64,000 bases of DNA, from the NCBI GenBank assembly GCA_964473465.1, contig CAYYPE010000001.1, positions 372,001-436,000 of the forward strand. The letters run 5' to 3'. The translations under genes and the position numbers were made by a program. Under the pieces are notes generated by a model, which saw only the letters and a program-made list of their open reading frames with translations, was not told the origin of the DNA and did no database searches. The stretch comes from CALHRB01 sp964473465. Lineage in GTDB: Bacteria > Bacteroidota > Ignavibacteria > Kapaibacteriales > UBA2268. Of this stretch, positions 36,854 through 46,969 are shown one piece after another; within the stretch, counting starts at the first letter, position 1; each line of letters opens with the position of its first letter.

Positions 36854-38176
36854 ATGAATCTTGTTGCAATTGTTGGTCGTCCTAACGTAGGAAAATCAAC
36901 TCTATTTAATAGAATTTTAAGGAAAAAGGATGCTATTGTCGAGGACACACCCGGTGTTACACGGGATAGAATCTATGGAGTTGCAGAATGGAACGGGATA
37001 AATTTTATGCTTGTGGACACAGGAGGCTTTGTTCCAAGCAGCGAGAACCTTATTGAAAAAGCAATTCGAGAACAAGCACAGATTGCAATCGAGGAAGCTC
37101 AGGTGGTTTTGTTTGTTTGTGATGGAAGGGAGGGGGTTACACCTTTTGATTATGATATCGCAAATATATTAAGAACATCGAACAAACCTATTGTTTTAGT
37201 CATTAATAAATGCGACAATCCAGAGTATGATCTAAATGCGTATGATTTCAGCAGATTGGGTTTAGGCGAGCCATTTCCAATTTCGGCAATTAGCGGAAGA
37301 AGCACAGGTGATTTTCTTGACCAAATTGTTTCTTACATTTCGGAAAGCGAAAAGGAAGAAACAGACGACAGACTCAAAATAGCAATAGTAGGACGTCCAA
37401 ATGTTGGTAAATCAAGCCTTACAAACGCATTATTGGGGCAGAACCGCTCAATAGTTACAGATATACCCGGAACAACCCGTGACGCTATTGATAGTGTCCT
37501 TAAATATTATGGGCAGGAAATTTTGCTTATTGACACTGCCGGTTTGAGGCGAAGGAGTAGCATCAAAGAAAATATTGAATTTTATAGCGTTCTGCGAACT
37601 TCGAGAGCGATTGAAAGGTCTGATGTATCAATAATTTTACTGGATGCGACTCTTGGACTTGAAGATCAGGACAAAAAGATAATTAATCAGGTAGATAAGA
37701 GCAGAAAAGGGATTATTATAGCCGTGAACAAATGGGATCTGGTTGAAAAGGATAGCTCTACGGCTGATAAATATACGGCAGCTATCAAAAGTCTTTTACA
37801 AAATTATTATTACATACCTGTAGTTTATATTTCAGCGTTGACCAAACAAAGAATTTTTAAATTAATTGACATAGCGTTAGAGGTTCATCAAAACCGAAAA
37901 AGCAGAATTTCTACAGCAAAACTAAACAAATTAATACTTCCAGAGCTTGAAAAAACTCCTCCACCAGCAATTCAAGGAAAGGATTTAAGAATTAATTATA
38001 TAACACAAGTAAAAACCGAGCCGCCTGTTTTTGCTTTCTTCTGTAATTATCCTCAACTAATTCCGGAAAGTTATAAAAGATTTATGGAAAAAATACTTAG
38101 AAAGCATTTCGATTTTACCGGGACTCCGATATCGTTTATCTTCAGGAGAAAAAACATTAGTTGGGAGGAATTATAG
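36854..38176 (+). CDS. der: Ribosome-assembly GTPase Der (EngA)
   Basis: 440 residues with two tandem GTPase domains, unique to this family, and a KH-like C-terminal domain. First P-loop GRPNVGKST at about 8-16 with DTPGVTRDR and NKCD. Second P-loop GRPNVGKSS at about 180-188 with IPGTTRDAID and NKWDLV. Acts in 50S maturation. Divergent from coaBC. Its TAG stop is directly abutted by the stop of the convergent metalloprotease gene. Confidence 0.97.
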   Translation: MNLVAIVGRPNVGKSTLFNRILRKKDAIVEDTPGVTRDRIYGVAEWNGINFMLVDTGGFVPSSENLIEKAIREQAQIAIEEAQVVLFVCDGREGVTPFDYDIANILRTSNKPIVLVINKCDNPEYDLNAYDFSRLGLGEPFPISAISGRSTGDFLDQIVSYISESEKEETDDRLKIAIVGRPNVGKSSLTNALLGQNRSIVTDIPGTTRDAIDSVLKYYGQEILLIDTAGLRRRSSIKENIEFYSVLRTSRAIERSDVSIILLDATLGLEDQDKKIINQVDKSRKGIIIAVNKWDLVEKDSSTADKYTAAIKSLLQNYYYIPVVYISALTKQRIFKLIDIALEVHQNRKSRISTAKLNKLILPELEKTPPPAIQGKDLRINYITQVKTEPPVFAFFCNYPQLIPESYKRFMEKILRKHFDFTGTPISFIFRRKNISWEEL

Positions 38177-39865
38177 TTATTCACTCATTATAATGCTAAA
38201 TTTTCCCCAGTGTTCTTTGTCTTTGTGTCGGGTTTTGTATAAATAAATGCCACTTGTGATATCCTGAGGCAGTTCACTCCATTGGAGAACTCTTTTCGAA
38301 AAATTAACAACCACTGGTTTTCTGGAATAATAGATTTGATTGAAATCAGTATCAAAAATAAAAAGTTCAATCTCTTCATTTAAAAAAGCATTTGCAGGGA
38401 CAGGTATGTTTAAGTATTGATCCTGCTTAGGAAGAAATGGTGAAGGAAAGGCCGAACTAATGAGTGTAGTGTTGTATCCTTTGTTGTAAAAATATTTATA
38501 GCAACCCATGTTTTGGGGGGTATCGTAGCTGAAATAATACTCTGAATTTTCAATGGGGGTTAGATTGGAAAGTTGTTTATCGGAAACCATCAAAGTATAA
38601 GGCTGAGTCCTATTAATAATCTGTTTGGTTGCAGCTTCTAAGTCAGTGTTAGTGACTATAAAATCAAGCGTATCGGCAGTTTGAATGATATCATTTTCAG
38701 AGTTCAGATCATCATGATTAAAATTGCACCTGAAAATTCTGAATTCAAAAGGTTTCAAAGTGTTGGAATGATTGAAAGAAGGAGGAGAAAAAGAATTATC
38801 CAGATAGAAATTTACCTCAGGAAATCTATCTGCATGCTTAAAATATTTATCTGGAATTGCCCGACTGCCAGTAAAATAGAGCCATGGGAGAAACTCACAC
38901 CATTCACCGACAAGGTTGCTTCCTTTCTCTGAGAATGTTCTATCAAGAGCCTGAAAGGCACCTATGCCTTCGCCAATTGTTTCCCACATTCTTTTTAGCG
39001 CCCAGTCGCCGTATTTTGAATGCATATACTGGCCGAAAATACTCCAGCGGTATCCATTTTCATATTGACTTCCTATGCCGAACGCATATCTGCTCGGGTC
39101 TTTGAAAAGACTTCTGACGAACTGCTCATAATCTGTTGTGGTTGGGTGCACTCTATATTCCATGTAAGTGCTTGTAAATTCGTTTATTGATGGAGTAGCT
39201 CTATCCACACCATAAGCGGCTTGAATTGAGTGATGGAATTCATGGGCTGCAGTGATTTTTAAAGCCTGATATTCTTTTTCTTTGTATGTAGGGGTTTTTC
39301 TTCCATCTGAAAGAATTATTGAATCCTTTGGACTAAAGTTATTATCGATAACAATATAAGTAAAATACCTCGAAAATTTTTTTCTGGGAAAGATTTCTCC
39401 ATCTTCGATTGTAAAGCCATAAGCAACTTCATTTTGGGAACCATTGCCCAGATCTATCAAATAGACATCGAGGGCATTTGAACCTCCCCTGCCCTGATCA
39501 GTAAAATGCGGAAGATACCCGATTTCTTCAACTTCAATCTGATATGCATAATCAAAATAATAAGCAGCTGAGTCAACAAAATCCGGAATACCGTTTTTAT
39601 CTCTGTCAGCAAGATTTACTGAGTCTTTCCCTGAAATATTATAGTGTATAAGAAATCTTCCTGATTTTGATGGAAAAGATTTTTGCATTTTTGGTCTGCC
39701 AATTGAATCATAATCAATATAAATCTTTTGCAGTCGCTCTTTTTTTTCGGTATTGAATAAGTTACCACAACGATTTATAAAGATGTCATCATCGTTTGAG
39801 AGTAAAAAATTGATTGGATACAAAAAAAATAAAGTTAGTAATATAAAATGTTTCATTATAATCAT
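38177..39865 (-). CDS. Secreted zinc metalloprotease with T9SS-type C-terminus
   Basis: 562 residues (a start three codons later at 39856 gives the tidier signal peptide MKHFILLTLFFLYPINFLLS). After an N-terminal domain with a calcium-type DRDKNGIPDF loop comes HEFHH (H208-H212, E209), an HExxH zinc site. It is followed by NEFTSTYMEYR with E229, placed like the third ligand of gluzincin-type proteases with EGTATWME. This resembles the MXAN_6640 family of putative metalloproteases. The C-terminus (ELPQDITSGIYLYKTR and a closing KFSIIM strand) is a T9SS or FlgD-like sorting ending, so export to the surface or medium is expected. Confidence 0.82.
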   Translation of the reverse strand: MIIMKHFILLTLFFLYPINFLLSNDDDIFINRCGNLFNTEKKERLQKIYIDYDSIGRPKMQKSFPSKSGRFLIHYNISGKDSVNLADRDKNGIPDFVDSAAYYFDYAYQIEVEEIGYLPHFTDQGRGGSNALDVYLIDLGNGSQNEVAYGFTIEDGEIFPRKKFSRYFTYIVIDNNFSPKDSIILSDGRKTPTYKEKEYQALKITAAHEFHHSIQAAYGVDRATPSINEFTSTYMEYRVHPTTTDYEQFVRSLFKDPSRYAFGIGSQYENGYRWSIFGQYMHSKYGDWALKRMWETIGEGIGAFQALDRTFSEKGSNLVGEWCEFLPWLYFTGSRAIPDKYFKHADRFPEVNFYLDNSFSPPSFNHSNTLKPFEFRIFRCNFNHDDLNSENDIIQTADTLDFIVTNTDLEAATKQIINRTQPYTLMVSDKQLSNLTPIENSEYYFSYDTPQNMGCYKYFYNKGYNTTLISSAFPSPFLPKQDQYLNIPVPANAFLNEEIELFIFDTDFNQIYYSRKPVVVNFSKRVLQWSELPQDITSGIYLYKTRHKDKEHWGKFSIIMSE

Positions 39866-40004
39866 TATAGAGAATATTATTTACAGTAAATAGAAAAAGA
39901 TTAGAATGCTAAAATATTGTAAAATTTTAATTTATAAGATAATTTTTTTGAAAAAATTTGAAAAATAATTAATTTCCTTTCCAGACTTCTCCCGAAATGA
40001 CTAA

Positions 40005-43000
40005 ATGAAAAGAAAAATTATTCTCATATTAACAATATTTCAATTTCATTTAAATCTGTTTGGTCAGTCAGTAGTAATAAGTGAATATTTCAATTCAAAT
40101 CTTGTTAGAAATGAGTGGACAGAGTTATTGGTCATTGAAGATAATATCAATTTAACCGGCTGGACATTAAGGGATAACTCAGGTTCATCAGGCACACCAG
40201 ATACATGGCAGGGTGGGATTCGATTTCGCAATCACCCTCTTTGGCAAAATATAAGAGCCGGATGTATTATAGTAATAAATCACCGGCGAAATTCTAATTA
40301 TAATACTGATATGAATAAAAATGATGGATATGTTGAAGTAGATGCTGAAAATGCAGAATTATTTGAAAAACGATGTTTCGATTGCGACACAGCTACAGAT
40401 TGGATTTATAAAGCATTGAGTATAGCTCAGACTTCTGATATAATTCAGTTGCTTGACAATCAAGATGCCCATGTTCATGCACTTGCACATATTCCTGTTG
40501 TTCCTAAAGGTGATTATATCGGGATTACCGGTCCAAAAGTTTGTAAAAATGGGTCAGTTCAGAATAACAGCAGTGTTCGAATTGTTCCGGGTTTAACACT
40601 GGCGGCATATAATTCGGGTTACGGCAATACTGAGGTTGAGGAGTCAACAATAAATATCACAAAAGGAAAACCCAATAATTCAGTGAATTCACAAAACGAA
40701 AATCAAATGTTCTGGAGAAATTTGAGGCAACCTGAATGGAATTTTCCTAATTTAATTATTCAAATTAATTCCTATCAAAATTATCTTGAATGGAACCCAA
40801 TGATTGACCCTTTTAGCGAAGATGATTTATCAGGTTATTTAATTACCAGAGCTCCTTTTGAGGCTTTGAATTCATTTCAAAACCCAGAGGATGGGAAAAT
40901 TTATACAGTTGGTGATTCTTTAGGATCTGGAGTTGTTATTGGAGTGGTAAAAAATTCAAATATTATTAACTTTTATGATAATTTTTCCCAAAGATGTGGG
41001 ACGATTTTTATTTATAGAGTCTTTGCTTTCAGGTTCAAAAAAGATGATTTTGAAGAGGATGCCAATCCATTATTTTCAAGAGGTAGAAATTATAATGAGA
41101 CTGATTTCGCTCAAGGTCTGTCAATTAAAAATTTCCCTGAGAAAGTAAAATTTAAAATTAATAAATGGGAAATATGCAAAGGTGATAGTTTTCATTTATT
41201 TATTGATATTCCTTATGATTATAAAGAATTATTGTGGTTTAGGAATGATTTTCTTATAAGTAAAGATGGCAAATCTGATATCATTATCAAAGATGATGGA
41301 AATTATTATTGTAAAGTTATAAATGAATACGGTTGTGAAGCTAATTCCGATACTTTTCAATTAATTATAAAACCTTCTCCTGAAAATAAGCTATTTGTAA
41401 ATGGAAATATCATTTTGAAAGATACTGTTATTTCCAAATGCAGGTCTGACCAATTAACACTAAGTGTTTTGGACGAAAATGAAATTGAATGGTTTCACAA
41501 CGGAAATTTAATTTCGCAGAACATAACAAACCTTAAAGCTGATTTGGAGGGTATATATTATGCAGTATTAAAAAACAAAGATGACTGCTCACTTAGAACA
41601 TATAATGTCGAAGTAATGAATATAAAAGATAGTTTTCAAGTCATACCTAAAACATTAGAATTTACTCTCTTTCCCGATGAAAATTATCAAGATAAAGTTA
41701 TAAGCATTAAAAATTTGTCAAAAAATATATTAAATATCACAAATATTACAGATTTCCCAGAAATTCTTGTCAATCCTGCCACACCATTTCAAATTGCTCC
41801 GGAAGAAGTAAAAGAATTAACAATCAGCTTTCAACCAAAGATGAGGTCAGAATTTTCTGCAGAACTTATATTAAGCTCTTTATGTGGTTTTAAAGACACT
41901 TTGATGATAAACGCAAAGTTTAAAGATTCATCATTATATTGTTCAAAAAACTTAGTTGATTGCGGAAGCTTAATTGCTTGTTATAAAAAGGAAACAAGAG
42001 GGGTTTTTCAGGTATATAATCCAACGAGTCGTGATGCAATTATTTATGAGCCATTAACTGAGGCTCCATTTGGCTATCATTCATTAGATTTCCCTTATGT
42101 CCTGAAAGCTAATAGTAGTGTTAATATGGGTTTTAGCTTCCAACCAGACACAATAGGAACTTTCCGCTCAAAAATGATTATACCTTTTAACATAAACAAC
42201 AAATCAGATACTTTGTTTGTTGATTTAATTGGTGAAAATCTATTACCTGATGTTAAAATATCACCTAATTATATTGAATTACCAGAAATGTTTGATTGTG
42301 ATACTTCAGCTCAGGCACTCATCAGTATTACGAATCATACACGGTTTTCTGTTTATCCGCAAGTGAAATATCTTGATTCACATATAACAATAGCCAATTT
42401 GCCTGATAAACTTATGCCCGGCGAGTCTAAGGAATTAAGAGTTAATATTAATTTACAATCCGAAATTGATACATTATTTCCAATAGATTTATTGATAAAC
42501 CCATGTGAAGTAACTTACAAGCTAAACATTAAGGTAAAGAAACAAAATATATCAGTCAGTTTCGAGCACGATACTATTGACTTTGGTAGCATTGTTTTTT
42601 GTGGAGAACCGATTTACATCAAAAAAACAATGAAACTTAAAATTAACAACTTAGATTCGGCTCGTAAATTTTCTGTGAAATTTACAAACATAATTGGGAG
42701 TTTCAAATCGAATCTATTTGTTGGAAAGGAAATATCTGATGAAGAGGAAATAATTGTTTTTTTCAATCCCGATACGGATGGAGTCTTTTCCGGTAGAATT
42801 AGGTTTTTGATAGAGCCTTGTAATATTGAAAAAACCATCTACTTAAAAGGCAGAAGGATAAGCCCGAATCTAAAGATTGCAGAAAAATTTATTGATTTTG
42901 GTAATGTTCAGGTAGGTTCAAGTTCTTATAAGAATTTGAAGATAGCTAATCATGGGGAAATGGAAATAAAAATAGATAGAATCAGCACTCCAGACAATCC

Positions 43001-43898
43001 CTTCGGTTTTCATAATTTTAATATTAATTTACCAATAATTATCCAGCCAAGAACGGAATTAACAATTGAATTGTTATATTCGCCAATTGCAGACGGATTA
43101 GATACAAGTCAAATTGAAATAGATATCATTGAACCTTGCCAGATAAAAGAGAAAATAATTTTAAGTGGGGAATCTTTTTTTGGGGACACTCTCAGATTTG
43201 GAATGTTTATACCACATTTAAAAGCAAAAGCAGGCGAGGACATAACTATCCCCATTCATATAAGCATTCCCAAAGAATCTGAGATTCAGTGTTTAGATGC
43301 TTATGAAATTAAATTTGATATTTGTTATAACCCAACATTGTTCATACCAACAAATTTTTTGAAGGGAGATATTATAGATTCCAACCAAATCAAATCTATT
43401 GAATTCAAGGAAAAGGTTATAGGCAGAAGTTCTATTGATATAGTTTTTAATGATCTCTCAAAAATTACCAACGGCGTATTAGCATATCTTAGCGGAACAG
43501 CTCTATCGGGAGATTCAATAAAAACTAAACTAAAACCAGAGCAAATACACATTAGTGCCAACCGATTGCTTGATTATTCAATAGAAGAGGGAGAACTTGA
43601 AATCGTAGGCAATTGCAATCCAGAAAAAAGACTTATTGATTTAAGCGAAAAAACAGTTTTGGAGATAGTTAATATTACTGGAGATTATATTTCTTTTCTT
43701 TTAAATATAATTACTGAAGACCAAACAAGATTTTCAGTTTATAATAATATGGGCTATGAATTATTAAATCTTAGGGAATTTATCGGAAAAAATAAGATAA
43801 TTAATATTGACATTCATAACTTTTCAAGCGGATTATATCACGCTGTTTTAATAAATGGAAACATAATCAAAAAATTATCTTTCCTTGTTATTAAGTAA
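40005..43898 (+). CDS. Secreted multidomain protein: lamin-tail-like, ASH-like and cohesin-like modules, T9SS sorted
   Basis: 1297 residues. A signal peptide (FQFHLNLFGQS end) is followed by a lamin-tail-like domain (about 22-130; WTELLVIEDNINLTGWTLRD). A region of Ig-like modules with Cys pairs comes next (about 380-530). Then at least four ASH/choice-of-anchor D-type beta modules (about 545-1060) carry the repeated xDFGxV.xG pattern, for example FIDFGNVQVGSSSYKNLKI. Next is a cohesin-like domain (about 1065-1185; AGEDITIPIHIS and FDICYNPTLF). The end is a T9SS type A sorting domain (FSVYNNMGYELLNL, FSSGLYHAVL). It is probably surface attached. A scaffold role is suggested by the cohesin-like module but no dockerin is visible. 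Confidence 0.85.
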   Translation: MKRKIILILTIFQFHLNLFGQSVVISEYFNSNLVRNEWTELLVIEDNINLTGWTLRDNSGSSGTPDTWQGGIRFRNHPLWQNIRAGCIIVINHRRNSNYNTDMNKNDGYVEVDAENAELFEKRCFDCDTATDWIYKALSIAQTSDIIQLLDNQDAHVHALAHIPVVPKGDYIGITGPKVCKNGSVQNNSSVRIVPGLTLAAYNSGYGNTEVEESTINITKGKPNNSVNSQNENQMFWRNLRQPEWNFPNLIIQINSYQNYLEWNPMIDPFSEDDLSGYLITRAPFEALNSFQNPEDGKIYTVGDSLGSGVVIGVVKNSNIINFYDNFSQRCGTIFIYRVFAFRFKKDDFEEDANPLFSRGRNYNETDFAQGLSIKNFPEKVKFKINKWEICKGDSFHLFIDIPYDYKELLWFRNDFLISKDGKSDIIIKDDGNYYCKVINEYGCEANSDTFQLIIKPSPENKLFVNGNIILKDTVISKCRSDQLTLSVLDENEIEWFHNGNLISQNITNLKADLEGIYYAVLKNKDDCSLRTYNVEVMNIKDSFQVIPKTLEFTLFPDENYQDKVISIKNLSKNILNITNITDFPEILVNPATPFQIAPEEVKELTISFQPKMRSEFSAELILSSLCGFKDTLMINAKFKDSSLYCSKNLVDCGSLIACYKKETRGVFQVYNPTSRDAIIYEPLTEAPFGYHSLDFPYVLKANSSVNMGFSFQPDTIGTFRSKMIIPFNINNKSDTLFVDLIGENLLPDVKISPNYIELPEMFDCDTSAQALISITNHTRFSVYPQVKYLDSHITIANLPDKLMPGESKELRVNINLQSEIDTLFPIDLLINPCEVTYKLNIKVKKQNISVSFEHDTIDFGSIVFCGEPIYIKKTMKLKINNLDSARKFSVKFTNIIGSFKSNLFVGKEISDEEEIIVFFNPDTDGVFSGRIRFLIEPCNIEKTIYLKGRRISPNLKIAEKFIDFGNVQVGSSSYKNLKIANHGEMEIKIDRISTPDNPFGFHNFNINLPIIIQPRTELTIELLYSPIADGLDTSQIEIDIIEPCQIKEKIILSGESFFGDTLRFGMFIPHLKAKAGEDITIPIHISIPKESEIQCLDAYEIKFDICYNPTLFIPTNFLKGDIIDSNQIKSIEFKEKVIGRSSIDIVFNDLSKITNGVLAYLSGTALSGDSIKTKLKPEQIHISANRLLDYSIEEGELEIVGNCNPEKRLIDLSEKTVLEIVNITGDYISFLLNIITEDQTRFSVYNNMGYELLNLREFIGKNKIINIDIHNFSSGLYHAVLINGNIIKKLSFLVIK

Positions 43899-44090
43899 AA
43901 TTTCTTTTAAATATTCCATCATTTTTTTACAACAATCTTTTTATATCCGAGATCAATGCTTAAATAAATTCTATGCTTAAGAATAAAAGAAAAAATTAAA
44001 ATAATTACTCATTTTTTGAGACTTTTTAACATTTAATGTGTCTTATTAGTTTTAAATTAACAATTTCAAAAAAAGTAGTTAGGTGAAAAT

Positions 44091-46862
44091 TTGAAGAAAG
44101 AAATTTATTATGTTTTTAATTTATTAATATTATTATTTACAATTCAGGTAGTTGCAGCAGGGCAACCACTGATGCACCCTTATAATATGGATTTTGAGGA
44201 GGGAGAGGTCGGAAAAATACCACGTGGGTGGTCTGTGCCAATGTACGCTGAAAAACTCGGTTACTACTGTATGTTAACAGATGAATTGCCAGCTCAGGGG
44301 AAATATTCTCTCAAATTAATTCACGATGGAGAATATAAGGAAGGTATTTATGGATCAGTTATGCAAAGTGTGGATGCCAAACCTTATGCTGGTCGCAATT
44401 TTAAATTAAGAGCGGCAATCAGGGCAGAGATAACCTCTCCTGTTGGTTCTGCTCATCTCTGGATAAGAGTTCACAAGCCAGAAAATGAAACTGGTTTAGC
44501 TGATATTATGGATGACAGACCAATAGTTTTGAACTCTTGGGGATATTATGAAATTGATGGAACTATTGACAGTGATGCTGAGATGATTAACTATGGCTTA
44601 TTGTTAAAAGGCTCAGGAAGAGCTTGGATTGATGATGTTTCATTTACCATTACGGATATTGCACAAAATGAAAATTCGGGTCCGAAGGAATTGAGTCCAA
44701 GATCTGTCGACAATTTGATGGCATTTGCAAGGCTTTATGGCTACGCAAGGTATTTTTATCCAAGCAACGAAGCACAGAGAACAGATTGGCAGGAATTTGC
44801 TATGGCTGGAGTCGAAAGCGTTGAGAATGCCCAGAATCCTGATGAACTTTTGATTAGCCTGAACAATCTTTTTAGCCCAATAGCCCCGCTTTTGAAAATA
44901 CATAAAGGAATCAAGCCATCAAATATTCAAAGGAAGGTTGAAGCACCGCCGTCAGCCTTAAAAAATCTGGCACTTGTTTGGAAACATATCGGACCAAGCA
45001 CCGACCTTGAATCTCAATATTTGAAAAGCGAGATTACAAATGTTTATGTCCCTCAGCGGGAGTTTGAGGGTGCTGTCATTCAAATTGTTTCTGCTAAACC
45101 TCTTCTGGGGAAAAAAATTATTTTTAGTTCTTCTGTCCGGACTGAACTTGTTCTGCCTGCAGGTCAGGCTCAGCTATGGATGGTGATTGAAGGTTACGAC
45201 GGGAAGCCAATGAAGACAATAACAATGGATCAGTCCCCAATAAGAACAACAGATTGGAAGGAATTTTCTATCGAAACGGAAATTCCGGAGGATGCTAATA
45301 CAATCAGGCTTGGGTTAATACTTATTGGTGACGGAAAAGCCTTTTTTGATGATACAAAATTATATTCAATTGATGATAAAAATACTAATTTCATTAATAA
45401 TCCGGGATTTGAAGAGAGCGAAAAAGGTAAGATATTCAGGGGTTGGAGACCATCCCAACAATCCGAAAAAATAAAATATTCCGCTCAGGTGATTGAAGGT
45501 AAAACTATTGAGGGGAAAAAATATCTTGAATTAGCATCAGATGTCCAATCCAGAATAAATTTTCCTGAAATAGGTCAAATTTATTCCGATAATCTAAGCG
45601 GTGGTTTATATTTTACTATACCTTTGACACTTTTTGCCGATTCATCAAGAACTTTACCAGCACCAGAAAAAGAATTTACTCCTGTCAAATCATCAAAATC
45701 TGAATCATTTGTGATGAATGGAAACGACAGAACTTCAAGGCTTGCTATCACTATAATTCTATGGAATATTTATAAACAGTTTTCTACTTTCAACCATAAT
45801 AATGAGGCATGGGATAGTGTGCTTAAAGCTATACTACCCATAGCAGCAGTTGATAAAGATGATAAACAATTTCTTGAAACATTAAGGTTGCTGTCTGCCA
45901 ACCTTAATGACGGTCAGGCAAGAGTGTGGCTTTCGGATGAAGTAATAAGATTTGGCACACCCTTTTTATGGAAGTGGGCAGAGAACAAGTTAATTATAAG
46001 TAAAGTAGCACAGAATTACTATGCATTAAAGGTAGGTGATGAAGTAGTATCAATTGATGGAAAGCCAACACTCAAATATCTTGAAGATATTGAAAGAAAA
46101 ATTTCTGGTTCAACAACTCAATGGAAAAGAGTCAGAGCATTAGCCGTAATACGCTCAGGAGAGGAAGATTCTGGCTTAAAATTAAAAATCAGAGACATTT
46201 CCGGGAAGGAAAAAGAACTTTATGTTCAAAAAAATACGTTTTTAAGCGATTTAAATGAAAACAGACCTCCAACATTTCAAGAAATTAAACCTTCTGTTTA
46301 CTATATTGACTTAACGAGGATTTCTGATAAGCAATTCAGGGAAATAATCGAAACCTTGAAAACAGCAAAAGGTATAATTCTTGATTTAAGGGGGCTAATT
46401 CAGATTTCTGAGCATATTCTTGGTCTATTCATCAAAGAAAAAATAAGTTCGCTTGATTGGAAGATTCCTGTTTATACTACTCCAGACAAATTAAAAATAT
46501 CATATCAGATAATAAGAAATGACATTATGCCCAGAAATGTTTTAAATCCCGAGAAAATCGTTTTCCTTATGGACGAGAGATCTATCGGTTATTCAGAGGG
46601 TTTGCTTACTCTTGTAAAGAATAATAACATAGGAGAAATAGTTGGGAAGACAAGTGCAGGGACGCCCGGAGAAGCAATTGCATTCAGGTTGCCCGGTAAT
46701 TATAACGCATCTATGACAGCCATTAAGGTTAGTTCGGGCGATGGTTCTTTTCTATATGGTAATTTTCTTGAACCAACAATACCAGTCAATTTATCAAGAA
46801 AAAGCTTGATAGAAGGAAAAGATGAGATTCTGGAGAGAGCCTTAAAATTATTTGAAAAATAA
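44091..46862 (+). CDS. Exported S41-peptidase-like protein without catalytic residues
   Basis: 923 residues, starting at TTG with AGGTGA five bases upstream; no ATG is available before the signal peptide (LLILLFTIQVVAAGQP). Two jelly-roll modules of carbohydrate-binding type lie at about 22-190 and 310-425, with a third partial one (NPGFEESEKGKIFRGW) near 440. Residues 200-260 resemble the YGYARYFYPSNEA domain that precedes S41 enzymes in this phylum, and a PDZ lies at about 640-720. In the S41 core the position of the Ser nucleophile (three before the conserved Glu) is G833 in RSIGYSEG. The Lys position is T858, and DLRGN.GG has become DLRGLIQIS. A pseudoprotease, perhaps binding glycans or peptides, is inferred. 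Confidence 0.85.
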   Translation: MKKEIYYVFNLLILLFTIQVVAAGQPLMHPYNMDFEEGEVGKIPRGWSVPMYAEKLGYYCMLTDELPAQGKYSLKLIHDGEYKEGIYGSVMQSVDAKPYAGRNFKLRAAIRAEITSPVGSAHLWIRVHKPENETGLADIMDDRPIVLNSWGYYEIDGTIDSDAEMINYGLLLKGSGRAWIDDVSFTITDIAQNENSGPKELSPRSVDNLMAFARLYGYARYFYPSNEAQRTDWQEFAMAGVESVENAQNPDELLISLNNLFSPIAPLLKIHKGIKPSNIQRKVEAPPSALKNLALVWKHIGPSTDLESQYLKSEITNVYVPQREFEGAVIQIVSAKPLLGKKIIFSSSVRTELVLPAGQAQLWMVIEGYDGKPMKTITMDQSPIRTTDWKEFSIETEIPEDANTIRLGLILIGDGKAFFDDTKLYSIDDKNTNFINNPGFEESEKGKIFRGWRPSQQSEKIKYSAQVIEGKTIEGKKYLELASDVQSRINFPEIGQIYSDNLSGGLYFTIPLTLFADSSRTLPAPEKEFTPVKSSKSESFVMNGNDRTSRLAITIILWNIYKQFSTFNHNNEAWDSVLKAILPIAAVDKDDKQFLETLRLLSANLNDGQARVWLSDEVIRFGTPFLWKWAENKLIISKVAQNYYALKVGDEVVSIDGKPTLKYLEDIERKISGSTTQWKRVRALAVIRSGEEDSGLKLKIRDISGKEKELYVQKNTFLSDLNENRPPTFQEIKPSVYYIDLTRISDKQFREIIETLKTAKGIILDLRGLIQISEHILGLFIKEKISSLDWKIPVYTTPDKLKISYQIIRNDIMPRNVLNPEKIVFLMDERSIGYSEGLLTLVKNNNIGEIVGKTSAGTPGEAIAFRLPGNYNASMTAIKVSSGDGSFLYGNFLEPTIPVNLSRKSLIEGKDEILERALKLFEK

Positions 46863-46880
46863 AAAAAGTAAATAAATTTG
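46851..46880 (+). promoter_or_regulatory. Candidate promoter for the heavy-metal-binding protein gene
   Basis: TTTG (46851-46854), 18 bases, then TAAATTTG (46873-46880). Both boxes match the Bacteroidetes consensus. The leader would be long, about 80 bases, and the -33 box overlaps the end of the preceding gene. Confidence 0.4.
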
Positions 46881-46969
46881 TTGATTTTTATAACTTTATC
46901 AATAATAAATTGTTTTAATCGTTTAAAATTTTTATTAGTTATTTTTAAAAAAATTATGGGGAAAAAAGT

